From the NCBI GenBank assembly GCA_002069785.1, contig MWCA01000007.1, positions 1 to 64,000 on the forward strand: DNA of 64,000 nucleotides, written 5' to 3'. Origin of the DNA: Lentisphaerae bacterium ADurb.Bin242. Lineage in GTDB: Bacteria > Verrucomicrobiota > Lentisphaeria > Victivallales > UBA1829. Shown piece by piece: positions 60,801 through 64,000 of this stretch (its first letter is position 1; each line of letters begins with the position of its first letter). Made by a program: the position numbers and the translations under genes. The notes under the pieces are model-generated. The model had not been told where the DNA came from. It saw nothing but the letters and a program-made list of their open reading frames with translations, and did not search any database.

Positions 60801-61010
60801 TTGGGAGACGCGGTTCCAGCCGGGTTTTTCAATGCTGATTTTCAGAACGGGATTTCCGGAAAGTTTGATTCCCGGATCGACGGCCGCTTTTGTCCCAACC
60901 ACTTTCCAGCCATCGAGGCCTTCTGTGAAACCGCCGTTTTGGAGAGGCCCTTCTGCCATAAGAATGAACTGTGCCGAAAACAGAAAAATAAGTACGCCGA
61001 AGATTCTCAT
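57900..61010 (-). CDS. Large secreted carbohydrate-active protein
   Basis: A 1036-aa exported protein (signal peptide MRIFGVLIFLFSAQFILMAEG). The N-terminus has a CBM4/9-like beta-sandwich (LQNGGFTEGLDGWKVVG ... YELIFYLKCENV). Residues about 430-680 are barrel-like (KKIVWDFEPHPFGL, PGTEFWLCTDNLHASGER, GVVDGHMHMPYYSGTRYFDDM, LGGAGFGLWPDNALTGEYYQELL). The C-terminus is beta-rich. Putative catalytic acids are the Asp/Glu in VWDFEPH and WLCTDN, not proven. It lies 30 bp downstream of a pseudopilin gene. Confidence 0.75.
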   Translation of the reverse strand: MRIFGVLIFLFSAQFILMAEGPLQNGGFTEGLDGWKVVGTKAAVDPGIKLSGNPVLKISIEKPGWNRVSQNLRLEPGAEYELIFYLKCENVVRTDKKLSGVFVSLSNGKNILNYGIDGLWKYSSGTFDWKKASFSFSSKYFADNLNVDLSLQLSTDAIGTFYFSGLRLKKKEPSAKQLSFQMNLFPMNFLKGEPFGICENLPGVLEIGGKAHGKYAGKEAVLTLDVPMFLTLSGVSESLAPLRNGKWEPLAQKCTEKEISRDGIPYRRYTVTFEKYFHLWFGSNWYTQLAFLKAEPGSTGKNGSVYWTFRIGDEFQKEEKGIIRILPSLKADFAPCKSFGFLIARPQEVHSPFPELEKRATEFWSSLSQKPWKFNDAYEKENKAYTNAVMIGGGDLMFPYPESRRNRTALLKSAPADVDDKGKILPRIAPWYWLDDPEKKCEDYLKAAIREWRTAAPWAKKIVWDFEPHPFGLDKGGRTRFAKEMNLSSVPSIDDIQTKYRRLYFDYMVRLHAKLIEKIAGIIRREAPGTEFWLCTDNLHASGERVALWCAVDASLSDGVVDGHMHMPYYSGTRYFDDMAYNVQSFRKPYFPLVDPAERLLRYYQQYTPRKLCQNLLAAAALGGAGFGLWPDNALTGEYYQELLRGYGMISRAEKFYTSGKRCEERFTFTFENTIVKEVRTDSGEKVRIHFPDFFRSIRSVAHALDSRILFTLFNYDEKRDVILRVSGKDLKQAFLVKIPAGGVVTIDSAVLPDQEPLRKELEGFRRTASDDLFREYKEGKSSIFWGATAEKIPVLKLSNGTVTAGIDTFSGGEIITLRDEKGNELLNGGFLGRVSFYDPTQQALPFRTSGIGIRNGVPFIESSAPVLPYEGADPAPNPLYGLQVKRTFALEGNAVLVNISFTNTADKPVVFGFRVGNLPRPGIRFGMKGLRVKAGNVDVTPESVENTVLLKQGKDVPFLEKLKRGIWDGGSLRDSASDGVLTDSMTLMPGKGFSGVYFWNAGPFKPNISVEFLSDMSTLQPKQSKSFEYRVETGK

Positions 61011-61040
61011 GATATTCTTTACTCTTATCCCGGATGAGAT

Positions 61041-61802
61041 TTATTTGAAGATAATGCCGGTGGAGCGGTCGTATCCGCAACGATCAATATTGGTGGATGT
61101 CAGGACTGCGTAAACGTTTCCTTGATACAGGCTTCCGACAAGTTTCGACTCCACATGTCCGTCCAGATACATGATATTGGTCGTTCCCCTGGAGATGGGC
61201 AGCGGATCGGAATAGATCGGATTGACCCGTTGATCTTTCATTCCATGCCGGTAAGAGAAGGCTTGGATGAAGATCGTTCCGTAGATGGTGCGTTCGGAGG
61301 AATCAGCGCCGTAGATCGCGATCGAGGGCTTCTGGACAAGACTGAGTTTGCGGATTTTCTGTTCGTTGACATTGACCGAGTTATAAACGCCGCACAAACC
61401 CGTATTGACCAGGTAGTGGGTGAATCCGAACAGACCGTTGACGGCGTTCCCCAATGCCACCGGTTCGGAAGGACAGGTGAACGAATTCGCCTTGGATTTG
61501 TAGTTCACTCCATATCCGTATTTAGACAGCACACCATACCAGATGTAACCGGGACTGTAGTTCGGGGGGACAAAGCCGGGCAGAAGCGCGGGAAGAATCC
61601 ATTCGTTGAAGTCGTCGGAATACATCTTCTGCGCCAGCCCGATGGCTTTTTCATTGTTCATGCATGAAATCGCATAGGCCTTCTGCTTTGCGGTATTCAA
61701 CGCCGGAAGAAGTATTCCCGCCAGAATGGCGACGATCGCAATGACGATGAGGAGTTCTACCAAAGTAAAAAATGGAACAGCAGACCGTGTTTTTCTTTTC
61801 AT
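61041..61802 (-). CDS. Pseudopilin-like protein
   Basis: A 253-aa pseudopilin. MKRKTRSAVPFFTLVELLIVIAIVAILAG places Phe12 at +1 and Glu16 at +5, with Phe (not Gly) at -1 (written here in two parts: PFFTLVELL and IVAILAGILLPALNTAK). The C-terminal part contains SRGTTNIMYLDGHVES. It is the first gene of the pseudopilin-glycosidase-FAD oxidoreductase operon. The SD is weak (GAG about nine bases upstream). Confidence 0.9.
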   Translation of the reverse strand: MKRKTRSAVPFFTLVELLIVIAIVAILAGILLPALNTAKQKAYAISCMNNEKAIGLAQKMYSDDFNEWILPALLPGFVPPNYSPGYIWYGVLSKYGYGVNYKSKANSFTCPSEPVALGNAVNGLFGFTHYLVNTGLCGVYNSVNVNEQKIRKLSLVQKPSIAIYGADSSERTIYGTIFIQAFSYRHGMKDQRVNPIYSDPLPISRGTTNIMYLDGHVESKLVGSLYQGNVYAVLTSTNIDRCGYDRSTGIIFK

Positions 61803-61846
61803 GGCGCATCTCTTCTTCTTTCTGACTGATTTTTATTCTCCATATT

Positions 61847-61874
61847 ATTTTAATCCTTTTTTATGCAGTTTCAA
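61847..61874 (-). promoter_or_regulatory. Promoter of the pseudopilin-glycosidase operon
   Basis: Minus strand TTGAAA (61874-61869), 16-bp spacer, TAAAAT (61852-61847). Two direct repeats lie directly upstream. Confidence 0.55.
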
Positions 61875-61879
61875 TGATC

Positions 61880-61913
61880 TTTTTAGTCAAAATGATATTG
61901 ATTTTTAGTCAAA
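61880..61913. promoter_or_regulatory. Tandem activator-like sites upstream of the promoter
   Basis: TTTTTAGTCAAA occurs at 61880-61891 and 61902-61913, start to start 22 bp (two helical turns). The first copy lies six bases upstream of the -35, a position typical of AraC-type class II activators. Confidence 0.6.
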
Positions 61914-62034
61914 TCACATTATATTGCCGAAACGAAAGAAAAGGACACGGAACCCGGAAAATATTCCTGTCGCAGCCTTGGATTGTGTCAAGTGCATACA
62001 CCGGTTCTATTATTTCGAACTCCGCGGCTGTCAA

Positions 62035-64000
62035 TCAATCCGCTTTGTCAACCTGCCCGTTGTCCGACGGATTATGTTTTCGGTTCGCAATATCACGGAA
62101 AAACCGCCGCAAATCGACAATCCCTCCCCAAAAAAACCATACGGTGGAAATGACGCCGATCATACAAGGCACAATCAGCGCCGTAATGAAAAATTTATAT
62201 CCCCACCAATGCTCCGGCCACGGCGAAATTAAATTCCAAATCAGGATGCCGAGAAAGCAAATTCCGAAGCCGTAGACCAAACTGTACGCAAAAACACTCC
62301 ACGCGATCACCCGGTCGAATTTACTGTATTCCGGAGTAATGCCGATGACCTTTGCGGTAAAATTGCGCCATGTCCACTCCGTTTTCAAATTCACTTTCCC
62401 TTCATCGTCATAGACTCCGCGATGCAGCAGCTTGTCAAGGTCGTATGGTTTGCGGTATGTGATCCATGACCCGATGCAATACGCCGCCATGCTCAAGAGC
62501 ATTGCCAGAAAAAACAGTTCCAGCGAATTGATTGGAAACTTGACCGGATCCATCTCCCACCGGATATACGGCACAAAAGGAGCCGCCATCGTTTTCAGGA
62601 TTTTATCCAGCAGCGGCACCAGGTTGATTTCTTTCAAAAACGGATAGACATGATCCGGCCAATTCCGCTGCAGGAGGATTCCGCCGCCGGAAACTGCCGC
62701 GCCGGTAATAATCGAGCAATATGCCCCGCATGTGGTTCCAAAACGGGTATAAAGGCCGCCCAAGGTGACAGCGCCGGCCCCGCCCACCCATATCGAGGCG
62801 GTGATCGTGACATACAAATTGATGTAATCGAGCTGTGAAAGAAAAATCGATCCGTAAAAAAATACCATGCACACGAAAAGCGCCAGCAATCGAATCATCC
62901 ACAACTGCTGTCTGACAGATAACTTTTTCTTCCACAACGGCATGACGATATCCTGTGCCAAAGTCCGCGCGGATGAAAATATCCGGCCGTCGTCGGAAGT
63001 AAGCATCAACATCAAGCCCAGCAGACATATCAAAGCCAGCAGGGGTTCCGGCAAAATATGACGCATCGTCACCGGAAACATCATCTGATTGAAAAGAGAA
63101 CGATACTCCAACGTTGCAGCATTTCCTTTTGCTTCTCCTTTTTCCGCAATGAAAACCTGCTGCACTGTTTCAAAATATTGTGTATCCACATTGCTTTTGA
63201 CGGACTGGCTGGGAATGACGGCCGGTTCGGGTATCGCATTCACCGCCGCAATCACTTTTTCTTTCAGGCCGGGTTCGGTCCCGGTGTCTTCAAGAATCTG
63301 GCCGGTCAGGCTCCTTCGTATTGTCCATCCTTCATTTGCGTAAGCCTGGGCGTTCATCGTGGTAATGACGGCCACCGCCATCAGCAACAGCATCATATAA
63401 GCAAATCCATTGCGCCATGTCCCCAGGATTCCAGCCATTTTTCCCTCATGTGCGGTGCGTGCCGCAGTATCGGTGCCTCCGCCGCACCAGACGCCCCGAT
63501 TGAGAATCGAGCCGAAAACAAGAACAAAAACGGCAAAAAGATTGAAATCGCGCAATTCCCGGATATCGAACGGATTCAAAAAACTTTCTCCCGGCACCCT
63601 GTTTGCCAAGGTCGGAACGATTTCGCCGAACCATGAAAAATGGATCAGCAGAAATATCGCGAGAGCAACGAATATCGGATAGCAAAGGATGGATTGGAAG
63701 GCATCCGTCACCACCAGGGAGATCATACCGCCGGACCAGATGATGACCAGAGCAAAACACAATGCCAGGGCAATCACCAGTCCGAAAGTCGGTATTTCCA
63801 TTCCCCCGAATTTCAGGGTGCCCGGCCATCCGAACATATAGATGAAAAAACGCGCCGCCACCGCCGGGCCGATGGCATTGGCCAATATCTCTGCGAACGT
63901 GCGTAAAAAGGCGGCAAAAATTCTGAATGAACGATTATACCTGATCTCAAGATATTGTCCGATCGTCATGGCCCTGGTTTCCCGGAAACGGTAAGCAAAA
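62035..64000 (-). CDS. Sodium/solute symporter (SSS family), N-terminus beyond window
   Basis: At least 655 residues of an SSS-family (sodium:solute symporter) transporter, with the N-terminus cut off by the right edge. Upstream of the first internal Met the frame continues as FAYRFRETRAMTIGQYLEIRYN, which matches the start region of SSS proteins. About a dozen membrane helices follow, with GGMISLVVTDAFQSILCYPIF and TSDDGRIFSSARTLAQDIVMP as landmarks. It probably imports a sugar or an organic acid. It lies upstream of the pseudopilin operon on the same strand, separated by a 232-bp spacer. Confidence 0.88.
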   Translation of the reverse strand, partial: FAYRFRETRAMTIGQYLEIRYNRSFRIFAAFLRTFAEILANAIGPAVAARFFIYMFGWPGTLKFGGMEIPTFGLVIALALCFALVIIWSGGMISLVVTDAFQSILCYPIFVALAIFLLIHFSWFGEIVPTLANRVPGESFLNPFDIRELRDFNLFAVFVLVFGSILNRGVWCGGGTDTAARTAHEGKMAGILGTWRNGFAYMMLLLMAVAVITTMNAQAYANEGWTIRRSLTGQILEDTGTEPGLKEKVIAAVNAIPEPAVIPSQSVKSNVDTQYFETVQQVFIAEKGEAKGNAATLEYRSLFNQMMFPVTMRHILPEPLLALICLLGLMLMLTSDDGRIFSSARTLAQDIVMPLWKKKLSVRQQLWMIRLLALFVCMVFFYGSIFLSQLDYINLYVTITASIWVGGAGAVTLGGLYTRFGTTCGAYCSIITGAAVSGGGILLQRNWPDHVYPFLKEINLVPLLDKILKTMAAPFVPYIRWEMDPVKFPINSLELFFLAMLLSMAAYCIGSWITYRKPYDLDKLLHRGVYDDEGKVNLKTEWTWRNFTAKVIGITPEYSKFDRVIAWSVFAYSLVYGFGICFLGILIWNLISPWPEHWWGYKFFITALIVPCMIGVISTVWFFWGGIVDLRRFFRDIANRKHNPSDNGQVDKAD

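Overview
The window reads as a chromosomal segment of a Lentisphaerota bacterium (Victivallis-like). The reasons are a GC-rich genome, three short pseudopilin genes (FTLIE/FTLVE N-termini, H-x9-DG-type C-termini) each beside a large secreted carbohydrate-active protein, many sugar-responsive repressors, and a DUF4838 protein. The assignment rests on gene content only. Most genes have clear Shine-Dalgarno (SD) sequences and recognisable sigma-70 promoters (TTGAAA-like, 16-17 bp, TATxxT). No rRNA, tRNA, CRISPR array, transposase or prophage was seen.

Layout. 0-1.3 kb: the N-terminal part of a GH4 glycosidase, cut by the left edge. 1.5-4.2 kb: a translation operon, rpsP-khpA-trmD-rplS-rnhB. 4.3-6.8 kb: an IclR regulator divergent from an HpaI-type aldolase and a D-2-hydroxyacid dehydrogenase. 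6.9-12.7 kb (minus strand): sugar metabolism, with PflX-like radical SAM, nagB, a Gfo/Idh/MocA dehydrogenase, a DegT aminotransferase and uronate isomerase. 12.9-22.1 kb: mostly housekeeping genes (gpsA, lysS, a CE7 esterase, nfo, a HAD phosphatase, prfB) and small unknown proteins, including a tandem pair of paralogous membrane proteins. 22.2-27.6 kb: one operon with an M42 peptidase, holA, a PdxB-DUF2062 fusion and two single-pass coiled-coil membrane proteins. 27.7-28.9 kb: a small XRE / ribbon-helix-helix divergon. 29-33 kb: a glycosidase-like protein plus a creatininase-family protein, controlled by a divergent GntR-LacI hybrid regulator with two identical operators. 33.1-41.3 kb: a redox/sulfur/efflux operon (thioredoxin, four-domain CoA-disulfide reductase, RND pump, adaptor, ArsR, ZIP transporter) behind a palindrome lying inside its promoter. 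41.3-50.4 kb: two regulator-first saccharide operons, LacI-pseudopilin-DUF4838 and GntR-secreted glycosidase-pseudopilin, each with a clear operator. 50.6-56.5 kb: a tightly overlapped ECF sigma / anti-sigma / CsgG-like envelope operon, bracketed by two copies of a 109-bp repeat. 56.7-64 kb: pseudopilin, secreted glycosidase-like protein and FAD oxidoreductase, then a sodium/solute symporter cut by the right edge.

The accessory half (29-64 kb) looks like several self-regulated polysaccharide or amino-sugar modules. The most unusual items are the sigma/anti-sigma/CsgG-like operon, the regulator-pseudopilin-glycosidase modules whose pseudopilins lack the usual Gly at -1, a possible -1 frameshift (A AAA AAG) at the end of the DUF4838 gene, the PdxB-DUF2062 fusion, and the 109-bp repeat found just after two minus-strand genes. 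All functions are inferred from motif recognition by eye; no database search was run.
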